Origin: Erodium maritimum
Lineage: Eukaryota; Streptophyta; Magnoliopsida; Geraniales; Geraniaceae
Length of the DNA: 64,000 nucleotides
Reading direction: 5' to 3'
Assembly (NCBI GenBank): GCA_963921825.1
Contig: OY997589.1
Location: 44,526,638 to 44,590,637, forward strand
A program made the position numbers and the translations under genes. A model generated the notes under the pieces. That model made no database searches. It was not told where the DNA came from and saw only the letters and a program-made list of their open reading frames with translations. Shown here piece by piece: positions 10,790 through 22,684 of the stretch (its first letter is position 1; each line of letters starts with the position of its first letter).

Positions 10790-13700
10790 ATATGTCCCCA
10801 TCAACTTTACATGTCTAACATGTTTAGGCAACGACACTACCTTACTCAAAGGGTTGGCTATGTTATCATCTGTTGCAATATAGGTTATCTTCACTTCACC
10901 TCAGTTCAGTATTTCTCTAATGAGCTGGATACGCCACAGTACATGTTTGGATTTGTTATGCGATCTGGGCTTTTAGCTTGCGCAATGGCCCTTGTGTTGT
11001 CGCAAAATGGATTCACCGGGCTGGATGGGTTTTTAATTACACCCAACCCTGCCGTGAACTTCCAAATCCACATAGCCTCCTTAGCTGCCTCTACAGCATC
11101 CATGTACTTGACCTCTGTCGTAGATTCGGCGACGGTATCTTGCTTTACGCTTTCCCAGCTAAAGCTCCATCATTCAGCGTAAACACATATCCTGACTGAC
11201 TTCTAAAGTCATCTGGATTTGTCTTGGAAAACTAGCGTCTACTAATCCTTCGACGACTGGTTCAGCATCATCTTTCCCCCGGGTTAGACTGATGTCTACT
11301 GGTACAACATAAGGCTTACAAGACGTCCGATCTCGTACATGTCATGGCATATATGATCGATCCTTCCCTTAAGCGCATGGGATCCGCATCATCCGTTTTA
11401 GCTCATTAGGTGTCTTAGGACACTGAGTCTTGCTGAGATGAATGTCATGACTAGTGGATAATAGTCCTTTCTTTGAATCGAGCATTGAGAACCTACTCAA
11501 TGCCTTGTTCACATAGGTTCCCTGACTTAAATCCAAGACCATCTTGCTGCGATCTCTACATATCTTAATCACTAAGATATAAGAAGCATCGCCTAAGTCC
11601 TTTATTGAAAAACACTTCCTCAACCAAGCTTTAGTCTCGTGCAAGGTTGGGATGTCGTTTTCAATGAGAACAAGAAAGGTAATCTTGCTCCCACTAGCCT
11701 TCTTAAAAATGCAAGATTCATCCTCGTTCTTGATTAAGCCAAATCAATTTACAGCTTCATCAAAACGAAGGTTCCAACTCCGAGAAGTTCGTTTAAATCC
11801 ATAAATGGATTTCAACAACTTATAAATCTGTCCCTTATTCTTCGGATCGTCAAAACCTTTGGGCTGAGACATACAAACGTACTCAGTTAAATTTCCATTT
11901 AGGAAAGCAGTTTTGACATCCACTCGTCATATCTCGTAATTATGATACACAGTTATGTCAAGAAGAATTTGGATCGATTTTGACCATAGCCACTAGGGAG
12001 AAGGTTTCCTCATAGTCAATCCATTGGATCTGCCTATAACCTTTCGCCACCAGTCGAGCTTTGTAGGTCAGAGGGTTTCCGTCCATGTCCATCTTCACCT
12101 TGAAGATCCATTTGCATCCGATGGTCCTCACACCATTGATGAGATCAACCAGTTCCTAGACTCGGTTGTCCGACATGGATTGCATTTCCTCCCTCATGGC
12201 TCCCAGCCATAACTCGGAGTCGGGCCCATCCAGGACTTCCTGAAAGGTGGCTAGATCATCGTGATCCACCATGACTTCATTGTCACCTCCGGATACCATA
12301 TCTTGGAGGTGGACGACTGATCCTTTCAGATCGCCTTGGACCTTCCGGAATTATAACAGGAATTGGTATTTACTCTACGACCATCTCTGCCTCCCTTTCT
12401 ACTGGGTTTTCAATTGGTTTAGACGGATCTGTACCATCCTGAATTTCTTCGAGATGCACAGTCCTCCCAATGACGTCTTTGGAAACAAAACTTCTTTTCC
12501 ATAAAGACCCACCCCAAGCGACGAACACCATGTTCTCACTGGGTTTGTAGAAGTAGTATCCTCTTGTTGCTTTGGGATACCACACGAAGGTGCATATCTC
12601 AGATCTTGGTTCGAGCTTAGTCGAAACCAAATGTTTCACATAAGCCTCGCAACCACAAATCTTTAGGAAGGACAAAGCGGGCATCATCCCGTACCATTTT
12701 TAAAATGGTGTCCCTTCCACACCCTTCGTCGAAGCCTGATTCACTATGAATGCGGTCGTCTCTAGAGTATAACCCAAGAAAGAGATTGGGAGATCAGTCC
12801 AACTAATCATGGAACGGGTCATTGTCTAACAATGTCCGATTTCTCCGTTTGGCTACCCCTTTCAACTACAGTGTCCCAAGAGGAGTTCATTCCAAAAATA
12901 TCTCATTCTCTTTTAGATGATCTAATAACTCTGTGGTCAAATGATTTCCACCTCGATCCAATCGAAGTACCTTAATACCTTTGTCGAGCTGGTTTTCTAC
13001 TTTAGTCTTAAACTCTTTGAATTTATCAAAAGCTTCAGACTTATGTCTCACCGAATAGACATAACCATATTTATTGTAATCATAAGTAAATGTGATAAAG
13101 TAGCTAAAATCCCTCCTGGCAAGTGAACTTATTGGGCTACACACATTCGAGTGTATCAGCCTCAATAATTCACCCGCCCTTTCATCGCGATCGATAAAGG
13201 GCACTTTAGTCATTTTTCCCATCAAACAAACCTTGCACCTATCGATCGAATGGAATTCGAATGAACCTGAAAGCCCGCACTTTTGAAGTGCTGATAGGCG
13301 CTTCTTGTTTATGCGGCCCAAATGATAGTACCATAATAGAGTTAGTTTTAAATCGTTGGATTTAGACCTCTTGGTATTAACGTAATATATAGAACTTGAG
13401 GCATTGCTACCCATATCTAATATGTACAATCCTCCAACCAAGTCAATACTGGTATAAAACATATCATTGCATAGAACATTGAAAACTCCATTTCCAATAT
13501 TAACATTATATCCTTCCTTGTCAAACACGGATACAGAAATAATATTCCTACTAAAAGTAGGTATGCAATATACATTATACAATACTAAGACAAGGCCACT
13601 TGGCAAATCAAGACTCATGGATCCTACATCAGTTGCCACAACTCTAAGGTCCACTTCGTGCTTTCCAAACCTCTCCTACTTTCAGCCACCATATCTTAGT

Positions 13701-14283
13701 GCATGTGTGAGATTCAGTCCTGGTATCTAATACCCATGAATCTTTTGAAGTAAAGAGGTGTAGCTCTATAGAGTTAATACCGGATGAAGGCACGGTCCCA
13801 CCGCCCTTCCTTAGATCATCCAGGTTTCCTGATGAAGGCACAGTCCTACTGCCCTTCTTCAGATTATCCAGGCTATTTGATGAAGGCGCAGTCCCACTGC
13901 CCTTCTTCAGATCAGCCGTGAAATTCCTGTAATCCCGGTTCCAATGACCAGGCTGTTGGCAGTAGAAGCAGACATTCTCAGGTGTCTCATCTTTCCTGCC
14001 AAGTGTGCATGGGCCCCGCCCTTGCCACTTCCAATTCCCTTGTTGACCATCAGAATATCCTTGGATCCCAGATCCCTGATATATTCTTCTCAGCAGTTAA
14101 TGACACTTCATGTAACTCTGATATGGTCTTAGAGACAGCCTTGTCAATGACATATTCTTTTCGTTCAGACTTGAGAACTATCCTCAAAATTCTGTACCAG
14201 TCCAAATAGTTTGTCCCATTTAGCTTGACCCTGTCAAGAATGGTTTTTAATGACAAACTATTAATGTTCACTGAATTTGCCAT
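10790..14283 (-). pseudogene. copia gag-pol polyprotein remnant
   Basis: Minus strand, 5' to 3': a gag start at 14283 (LNGTNYLDWYRILRIVLK); a zinc knuckle near 13940-13975 (CFYCQQPGHWNRDY, last Cys replaced by Tyr); a protease site near 13720 (WVLDTRTESH, where the DTG motif reads DTR); GAG-pre-integrase and integrase core at 12887-13654 (intact 255-codon frame; CKVCLMGKM zinc site, but LIHSN where LIHTD is expected); integrase C-terminus at 12370-12687; RT at about 11360-12300 with many stops and frame changes; and RNase H at about 10820-11200 (EAAKEAMWIWKF, PFCDNTRAIAQAK). It cannot make a working polyprotein. Confidence 0.9.
13783..13925 (-). repeat. 48-bp coding repeat between zinc knuckle and protease
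   Basis: GATGAAGGC anchors recur at 13783, 13831 and 13879, encoding repeated KKGSGT(V/A)PSS-type units on the minus strand. Three copies with a 48-bp period keep the reading frame. Confidence 0.8.
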
Positions 14284-15839
14284 TTGATCTACAACAGATA
14301 AAATTCAATCAGTAAACTGAATAAATTTTATGAAGATCAAGCTTAAACACCAACAATCGATTCTAAACCTTTAGAATCTGAAACCAAGATCCTTGATTCA
14401 CTCGATTAAGCTGAACTAATGCTCACCACTTAATCGAGCTATGCAGGTAGGACTCCATCCAATCACATCCAATGTGACTATTGGCTAGGGTATGTACTTA
14501 TGTACATGTCTTACCCTATTTTTTACCCTAGCTCAACCTCAGGCTGAGAATCGTAGTCGGGTCCACCAATTTTCAACTATGGGTGTCACTATGTTGGTGT
14601 TCCGCTAATGCGCACGACACCCACATATGTCGTCCAAACCTACTACCCCGCTTTCCCATGGATGCTCCGCTAATGCGCACGACACCCATGGGACGGGGAG
14701 GTAGTAAGGTGTTGATAATTGGGAGGTATCGGACATGACCCGTTTTTACTTGTCCGGTTGTGTTTAAAACTTTGACACATCCTAGATGCGATGAGCACAT
14801 CAACTACATTCCAAATGCAATGATGCCTCAAATTACATCCAATGTAATTCTTCCTTCGAACCCGTAAACTACATCCAATGTAATGACAATTTTAAGGGCT
14901 CACACACAAGGATTAAAATTCCAATTTTATCTTTGCATGTGAGGTGATATGCTCGGTAAATAAAGTTAAGCATGCAATTCTAAAACACATAGAATTAGTC
15001 ATGCATAAACTAAACCAAGCATAAAAGCGATAAATGTGCACATAATAGCCCCCTAAACTAACTCCCACTAGCTTCTTGAGCTCCACCGACTTCAAGCCGA
15101 TGCCAACACCTGAAAAGACACCAAATGACCTTTTCGCCATTTCTTCGTCTTGAGTAAAATATTACAATTTAATACACGACTTGCAGGTCGGGAATATATA
15201 AATATTACAAACAAGTGGTTCGACGACCACACCTTGAAAGAATAATTACACGCTAACTCTAACGGCTCGCAGGCTGTGAAAAGCGATGAAATAATTAAAT
15301 CGAGCTGGGGGCTGTTATGTACACCATGCCAACATCACATCACACATTGTGTTATCAAACAATCATGTTATCAAACGTCATGTGATTTTCTGGTTTTATT
15401 TAATAGCCAAGTTTCAAAATATTTGATGCTCGGTTTATCGAAACTGTTCAAAATTGAAACTTTTGAACATTTGATCTTCGAGTTCGTCATGACGGTTCCA
15501 AACTCGTCATAACTAAAAAAACGGTTTAGCCTTGGCATATCAACCATCCAATAGTCATGCTTGGCCTAGCTCCGTCCAACGGAGCCCCGTTCGGTCCCGG
15601 TTTCGGCTCCCCGAGAGTCACGCTCCCGAGACCCGAAAAATCAAAAAAAAATCAAAATTTCCAGATTTGAAATAATTTTCAAAAATTCATTTTATATGCA
15701 TTAAATCCATAAACAAGAATTTAAAACATGTTATCAAACAATTTAGCAAAACAGTATGACAAAAACGAAACTTTCAATCAAAACCGAAACTTTGAACACC
15801 ATCTTGTGAATCCCGAAGGTAGCACGGCTCTAATACCAC
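14284..15839 (-). other. copia 5' untranslated leader with primer-binding site
   Basis: Non-coding region between the 5' LTR and gag on the minus strand. The primer-binding site TGGTATTAGAGCC occupies about 15826-15838. A short duplicated motif (TCCGCTAATGCGCACGACACCCA) occurs twice near 14600-14690. No gene seen. Confidence 0.7.
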
Positions 15840-17527
15840 TGTTGGGTCTCGAGGTAGGGTTGGAGATGAACCAACTAGCAGCGGAAAATCAATGAAAACC
15901 AAGAGACGATTAAAACCATGAAACAACTAACAAAGAATGGATTCACAAGAGAAGAATTCAGCACTAGTTCTTACCAAACCAAGAACATCGGGTAACGAAT
16001 GATTGGCTTGAGTCTCCAAGACGCCTACGTATCCACATGGGAATCAAAGTCACATAGTTCTTCTCTTTGAGGACTAAAGAACACAAAAATGGAGGTGGAA
16101 ACTAGCCAAACCCGAAATGGTAGGAGGAGGGAGAGAAAAAAGTTGATTCCCATTTGTGTCTTATGTTTGTTATGTTGAAAAAAGATGACTTAAACATAAC
16201 AAACCCCATACTTGTCCAACTAAAGGCATGGGACAAGCATGATGACAAGTAAGGTGTAAATAGGACAAAGTATGGCAAGACAAGATTGGGTTAGGTGGTG
16301 AATCACCAACACCTTAATCCTTGTCTTGCTTACTTAGTACTAATTAATCAAGACTTGATTAATTAGTTCCATGGGACTTGGTTGCATGGGCCTGTCATGA
16401 GCCTCTTGGAACATGGCCCGTGGCCATTTCCAACGAGGTCCCGTGATTCGCTCATCGCCTCCAAGCTTTCCATACCGGAAATTTCCAACATTATCCGACG
16501 CGATCAATCCCAAGACTCCAAGCCTTGTCTTGATCCGTAAAGTCCTATTCACATACAGGCACATGACCCAAAACCCAGTTTTGGTCATGTCCCGAGACAA
16601 CTCCCTTTTGGCCATTCTCCATAAATGTGTCAATGAGTTTCACCCTCTGGTGTGACCCTTAGGTTTATGCATGTCAATAGATCAACAAAAAACCCATTTT
16701 CCTTGATCCTATTTAAGTGGCAACTAACGAGACTTTAGTATTGCCTGACACTGCAAAACGAATCGACCTTGTCGATTCTAACCTTTCCGTCGTCCCTGTC
16801 ATTATCCTTTTATCTTCGATATCCTGATTGAGATAAGGCATAGAGTCGTCATCCTTATTATTCTCAATCACTGTTCCTTGATATGTGAGATGACTGAATA
16901 TATGATACCCAGTATCATGTGCATGGCCATGCTATTCTTTCAGTCACTCTCGATCAAGCGGCCGAGAACCGATATCTTTCCTATACCGTAGTATTAGGGA
17001 TAAATCCCTTAGCCGTCTTTCGTGTCACTCATGCAGTCCGTCCCCAAGCCAATCCTGGCCGTTATGGAAGCCCTATTACGGACAACTTTAGGCTCAGGTC
17101 GAACTCAGCTGTTTACTGCATAGCGATCACAAAGACTCCTTGGTCTAAGGATACATGACAAGCTACGACAATGAATATGTTCATGACTTGATCTATGGCG
17201 CATATTCATGTCGGGTCGTCCAATATCATGTCCCACATGATATCTATGATCAGACTCCGGAATCTCATTCCAATGACTAACAAAACGTAAGCCATAAAGA
17301 GCCATCTTTTCATACTAGTCGCTTCTAGTGAAGCTTTGTTGACTAGCGACCCATCGAGTGTGATCTATCTCGATCTATGGTTCTATTCGCATTATGGGCA
17401 TAGATCAGAGCACACATCGATATATTACTCCAACACATAAGTAATATAAAGCCGCTTTAATTTTATTGCTAACGATGATTTATACATTTGGACATTTAGG
17501 ATTGAACTACGGGCATTAAGGCTAACA
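15840..17527 (-). repeat. copia 5' LTR
   Basis: 1688 bp, same ends as the 9107 LTR; followed on the + strand by the second TGCCC duplication. Carries two short segments missing from the 3' LTR. Confidence 0.94.
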
Positions 17528-19458
17528 TGCCCCACATAGAACTGGACATCTTTGTATCCACGTGAGCCATCAAAAATTGTTAACTCTTGGCATGTCTCCT
17601 CGTCTGACTCGTACTCTGCCCAGAATACATTAGCTTCGGATATTGCTTGGACCCTCTGCGCATGACCATTAGTCCTCCTCTCATGCATGTCATGTACGTC
17701 TGGAATGGGCAAGTCATCTTCATCATCTTCATCGTCCTCGGAGGTGTCAGTGAAGTAGGGTTCATCTTCATCAGTATGTACCCTATCGTCAACTAAAACC
17801 TCATCGTCTCATTCGCCTCCATTTCGCGTACTCGGACCTACATCGTCTCTCTCAGCTTCATCGTCTTCATCTGAAGTTTCAGTTTCAGCTTCATCGACCT
17901 CTGACATGTCATGATCTTCTCCCCCAATGGTATAATCGTCAGAATCTTCATCTATAAGTCCCTTCCTCACCATCGCGGACAATCTGTCAAGATGAGCCTT
18001 ACGAGCTTTACTTAGCATCCACTCTTCTTCCTCGGATGATTCTGCACCTTCATCCATTGTTTCAGACATATTTGTAGGACCTACAGTCACAAAGAAATTG
18101 ACAAACTAAGTCCATCTTATTCTTCTGTCAATGATTGTGCATTTTGCAAACTAATTCACATAAATAAATACCTGTACCGGCAGCCGGTTCACCTTCTTCC
18201 ACATCTCCCTCAACAGGGACACCTTCAGCTACAACGTCCTCAGTCACAGGTTGTGGAGCTTCAGTTCTAACATCTTCTTCCACATCACCTTCAGCTCCAA
18301 CCTCCTCATCCACATGCTGTGTAACTTCAGGTCTAACCTCTTCGGCCACATCACCTTCAACCGGTCGGCCTTCATTTCTTACATCCACATCAGCTTCATC
18401 AGGTACACCTACATTGCAAATCAAAAAAGAAATTGTAAACGACACCAAAAACTTACAACAAAAACCAAAGTTTGAAATTTTACCTTGATCCACATCGACT
18501 TCAACATGTGCAGCATCATCTGTAATGTCAGTATCCATAGTGTTAGGGCCTGCAGCAAATTAACAAAATGCATTGTTACAAAGCATATGAATGAGTGAAA
18601 AAAACATATAATTGAATAACAAAAAGGATACATTTAATCAAAATTTACCTTCAACATTGATTTCTTCTTCGGAAGGTTCACGTACCATTCCCTTTTGAAT
18701 TTTGGCAATTAACTTGTCCAGCCTTTCCCTGTCAGTTGCACTCATCATCCAATCTTCATCTTCGGATGATGCACCTTCTTCAACCACCTCTTCAGTTGTG
18801 CAACTTTACCTCTTGGTGATCCTTCCACATCGGCTGATTCCCCATCACCTCCTTCGTCATCAGCTGCTTCCCCATCACCTCCTTCATCATCAGCGCCTTC
18901 AGGTTCGGAATCGCTGTCTAGAAAAACATGCACAGGAATTTCATCCGCTTTCTGCTTTTTTGGCATATCCTTCTTCCGCATTAGTGGTGGCACAGGGCAA
19001 GGCATGGTCTGCCCACCTCCTTCCCTTAGGATTGTCACCTTCCCCCTCGGTGTTACCAAAGTGTATGGCGCCGCTTCGGAGGTCCCACTGATGTATATGG
19101 GGATACGTTGGTCTTCCTCGTACAAATTCAGAAGCAACTCCAGTTCATCTTATACCAATGGCTCCCGCCCGTTCTTCAGACTCATCCCCGGCACAAGATA
19201 TTCCAGAGTGTACGTGGTGTCACAGCCCACCAGACATATTAGTTCCATCACGCTGTGCCACGACATCATATCCGGCTCGATGGTGAAAAGCTCAACCTGT
19301 CCCCCGACATATTGACATGTCGGTTGCACAACGAAATCCCCTCCGTAATGGATTTCAAATGTCCTTGGGAAAGGATTAGGTTTTGGTGGCTTGGGTAAAG
19401 TCCAACAGTCACTGTAATCCATCTGTGGACATACCATGTTAGCAATGATTCTGAGCAC
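17528..19458 (-). pseudogene. MULE1 transposase, N-terminal portion
   Basis: Minus strand from about 19437-19458: an N-terminal module (FEIHYGGDFV, QYVGGQVELF, LEYLVPGMSLKNG) of the kind found at the start of plant MULE transposases. Acidic low-complexity exons follow (EGADDEGGDGE repeats near 18850-18900; EGDVEE repeats near 18190-18370; DEDDE tracts near 17730-17890), then FYVG, which leads into the DNA-binding domain at 9101 across the copia insertion. In-frame stops at about 19150 (TAA) and 17806 (TGA) break it. Introns are evident between the acidic exons but I could not fix all borders. The acidic region is usual for this family; the ORF pieces should be read as one gene. Confidence 0.82.
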
Positions 19459-21111
19459 AAATCAGAATAGTATTGACACTAATCAAGGACAAATCATTAC
19501 ACTTAAATGTCCTTGGGACATACCATAGCACTGAAACTATTTGTGGCAAAATCATTTAAGCATTTAAGATGCATGTGGACAATACCTATGCATACTTAAC
19601 CTACTTGTGGACAAAACATATGCATAATGAAACTACTTGTGGACTGAACATATGTAACAGTTAACTGTGTGGACAAAACATAAGTTCCTAACAAATTATA
19701 TAAGTTAACCATAATCAGATTTTGCACAATTGTCTAACTATATAAATACAGGCTCATAGTACAAAGTAATCGGGTCAAACCTAAATGTATTTCTTACATT
19801 AACAAACTAATCAATACCTAAATGATTTTGCACATATTGTCATTCCAATACCTAATTCAAAACTCAAGCCCATAATCAATTTCAACAACACCAATAACAA
19901 ATTCAGTAACTCAGTTTAACATAATCAAGCCCAAAAGTTGTCATTGCTCCAAGAAATTTTTACCCAAAAGCAAGCATATCACCAAAACCAGAGTTCAACA
20001 TATCTATATTTGAATGAAACCAGAAACCACATAACACATAAACTAGCCCAAATACTCTTCAGTCTCCATAGTTATCAACAAAAATTGAGTTGAACATATC
20101 CATATTTGGATGAACTAAACCAACAAATTCTTTTCTCAATCTCCAACACGCTGCAGAAGGAACCCATAAACCACAGAACACATAAACTAACCCAAACTCT
20201 AAATCTTAAGTCTCCATGGTTATCAACAGAACATTGAACATAACAAATTCTAAATTGTCACTCCATGCACAACCTTTCAACCACTTTTGCATGCACGTTG
20301 TCTAACCTAAAACTAACATTCAAAACTAACCCAGATCATCTCCAACATTGCGTCAATAATGATCTTCACCACATTTTAAACACACTTTGTACTCAAGTTA
20401 CATGTACCAATATGAACAACTTTGGAGTTTATGAACTTCAAAAAATCAATTTTTATTACAAACACACTTAGTTCTTCTGAAGAAAATAAAAACCCTAAAT
20501 ATTTTCAGACCCATGAGCAAAAATCAAACGATTAACCATTACCCATTCACTGAAACAGAAATAAGAACCCAACAATCCCTACTTGTCGGAAAAATAATCG
20601 ATTTTGTCATAGTGTGTGGTGTTATTCCCGTGCACCAAACCTTTGCATCATGTACCCACAAAATGATATGGAGAAGGAAGCGATAGGGGGAAATATAGTA
20701 CCAGAATCAAACGCGAACCTCCTTCGATTACGGAATGTCGCCGTCGGCTACAAGCTTCAACTTCGATTTCGGCAGAGTCGAGGAACAAAAGCCACAAGAG
20801 CGTCGCCTTCCCTTCGCCATCCCGCACACGAGCGCCGCATGTCCCTTCACCGTCACACCCACAGAGCTTCGACGCCACCAAGTCCTCTGCTGCTTCGTTA
20901 GACCTCCCTCTCGCGCGCGACTGAAACGATGGAGACGAAGAGCCTTCTTCTAACTTAAGCAAGTTCAATCGTTTCCTTTCCACGTTAGAAAAAGGTTTGT
21001 CTTTTGTGTTAAGGGCAAATTAGTCATTATGCACAAGGCTAGGGATATTCTAATAATTTCAAAAAAGTCAAAAAGTCAACCACATCTACTAAAAGGGTAA
21101 ATTGGTCTTTT
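19459..21111. other. MULE1 upstream region, no gene
   Basis: A/T-rich leader of the transposase gene with loose repeats of ACTTGTGGAC...ACATATG near 19560-19690. A more GC-rich patch at 20730-20940 has overlapping frames on both strands but no recognisable product; it may be leader or promoter sequence. Confidence 0.5.
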
Positions 21112-21254
21112 CACGTAGGTCTGTTAGTTTTTTAACAATATTAACCCAAATCGTTCGTGGACGAAACATTTGGGTACCTTATTGGTAAAAAAACTCATAA
21201 GGGTACCTTATCATTCGTGGGCGATTCATTTGGGTACCTTATCGTAAATAACAC
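21112..21254 (-). repeat. MULE1 right terminal inverted repeat
   Basis: Complement of the left end, with GGGTACCTTAT(C/T) modules at about 21173, 21203 and 21233. Followed directly by the TTATCTATA duplication. Confidence 0.9.
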
Positions 21255-21263
21255 TTATCTATA

Positions 21264-22338
21264 TTTAAATTACTCGATGTGTATGCATGATTATCTTACA
21301 TCGTGTTATCACTTTCATGTTTTTTATTCAAGTGCTAGCTATTTCGTCTCTTGGATTTGGTAAAAATACCATCTTTATCCATTAAGACTTATTTGACACA
21401 TTTACATGTCTTGATTTCCTATTGACGAGATAGAAATATGCTATGATGTGTTTCTCAATTCTCTAGTGTGTTTTAAGCCGACTAAACGATTAAGATATTT
21501 TTCATGATTGTTGTGTGCGCTATGTTTTTTTATCATCAAGTTTTTATAACAAAGTTCAACCTTTTCGAGATGGAAAGGAATGAAGGGTGCATGAAACCTA
21601 GCACACCCGATCAAACCAGATTACAACAAGAGACAAAGAGGTTGGGCCTTTGCTCGAACAAAACCCAGAAAAAACCTAAGACCCAAGAACACCCAAGTAG
21701 GACTAAGCAAAATACAGATGAAAATCAAGAAAATCTAGTAGGTAACTTAAAACTAAGAAGAGACGTTATGTAGATTGATGGTTGAAGCGGTCCATGATTC
21801 AATCTAGTGTTGAGTTGAGATTCACTTTTATATAATTTACATATGCTTGTGTATTACCAAAATATCGTGATTCGATGTTCTATGTAGTTCTCCTTAATTA
21901 TCGGCGACCATATTTATCGATGATATTCGATAATTAGGATGTTGAATTAAGCGTAGCTAAGTAGCTTCGTCGAATGATTTAGAGTTTACTTATGCTTGTG
22001 TATTACCAGAGTTTTGTGATTCGTTGCTTTATTTAGTTCTCCTTGATGACCGATGCATTTTGGTCGTTAGGATGATGAAATAGGTGTAGCTAAGTAGATT
22101 TGTCGAGTGGTGTAGTTATCTCTACTTATGTTAGTTGGTAGCGAGAATGACATGCATTCGTTTTTGTTATTTCGTGTTCGAGGATTGTTCGAGTTATGCT
22201 CAAGATCATAGAACTACACCTTATTATTATTGCTTTTACCGATGATTGATGGTGCACATATCGGTCTGGGAAATGGTCTTGTGCCCTCTCCCCGTGACTA
22301 GTATGTGGTTGATTTCATGATACCACATACATAGGAAC
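21264..22338. other. Intergenic interval with a ~149-bp tandem duplication
   Basis: No convincing gene. Two diverged copies of a roughly 149-bp unit occur at about 21835-22135: TATGCTTGTGTATTACCA at 21842 and 21991, each followed by TAGTTCTCCTT and later GTAGCTAAGTAG. The rest is featureless A/T-rich sequence. Confidence 0.6.
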
Positions 22339-22597
22339 TTAGAGCACCCACAGTCATGGACGATAAACAGCTGGTGAGGAGATGTCGCCGGCGAGGAGGA
22401 GGCGGGGAGCAGGCGAGGAGGAGGCGAGAAGGCTGCCGGCGAGATAGATAGACGTTGGCGTTCTCGCCAGCAGATCTCGCTGGCGAGTTTGACCTGGTCT
22501 GTCTCGGGCGGCGCGCTGGCCGTTGGCGACCCACTCGCTGGCGACACGTGTCCTCCTCGCTGCCAGCACCATTTACTCCTATTTGCACTTTCCCCCT

Positions 22598-22604
22598 TAT
22601 AAAT
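22598..22604 (+). promoter_or_regulatory. TATA box of the Harbinger Myb-like gene
   Basis: TATAAAT lies 81 bp upstream of the ATG at 22685, in a pyrimidine-rich leader with no other upstream ATG near the start. Confidence 0.6.
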
Positions 22605-22684
22605 AACACCCCCCAAACACATTTTTCACACACAATCAATTTCTTTCTCCTTCTACTACACTTCCATAGCTTCGAATTTTAGCT

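Larger units (their letters stand above)
9107..17527 (-). mobile_element. Complete Ty1/copia LTR retrotransposon inside the MULE1 transposase
   Basis: Two LTRs (9107-10754 and 15840-17527) start TGTTGGGTCTCG and end GCTAACA on the + strand. A perfect 5-bp target duplication TGCCC lies at 9102-9106 and 17528-17532. The element is in minus orientation. The primer-binding site TGGTATTAGAGCC, complementary to initiator tRNA-Met, sits one base inside the 15840 LTR, and a purine tract GGGAAAGTGAGAGA is next to the 10754 LTR. The domain order gag, protease, integrase, RT, RNase H marks copia. The LTRs differ at about 8 positions in their first ~310 bp plus two indels of about 20-25 bp. The polyprotein is heavily broken. 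I did not assign a lineage. Confidence 0.95.
4561..21254 (-). mobile_element. MULE1: Mutator-like element with nested copia element
   Basis: Terminal inverted repeats of about 140 bp start with G(G/T)GTTATTTACGATAAGG at 4561 and end with its complement at 21254. The 9-bp target duplication TTATCTATA is perfect (4552-4560 and 21255-21263), as expected for the Mutator superfamily. Inside are a GRF zinc-finger pseudogene on the + strand near the left end and a MuDR-type transposase pseudogene on the - strand. The transposase gene is interrupted by an 8421-bp copia element. Without that insertion and its 5-bp duplication the MULE would be about 8.27 kb. A 457-bp relative with the same TIRs lies at 58769-59225. 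Confidence 0.93.

Noticed and set aside
22236..22682. Several 70-130-codon frames upstream of the Harbinger gene
   Set aside because: They come from the GC-rich subterminal motif array and leader of the element; none has a domain or continues past the TIR sensibly.
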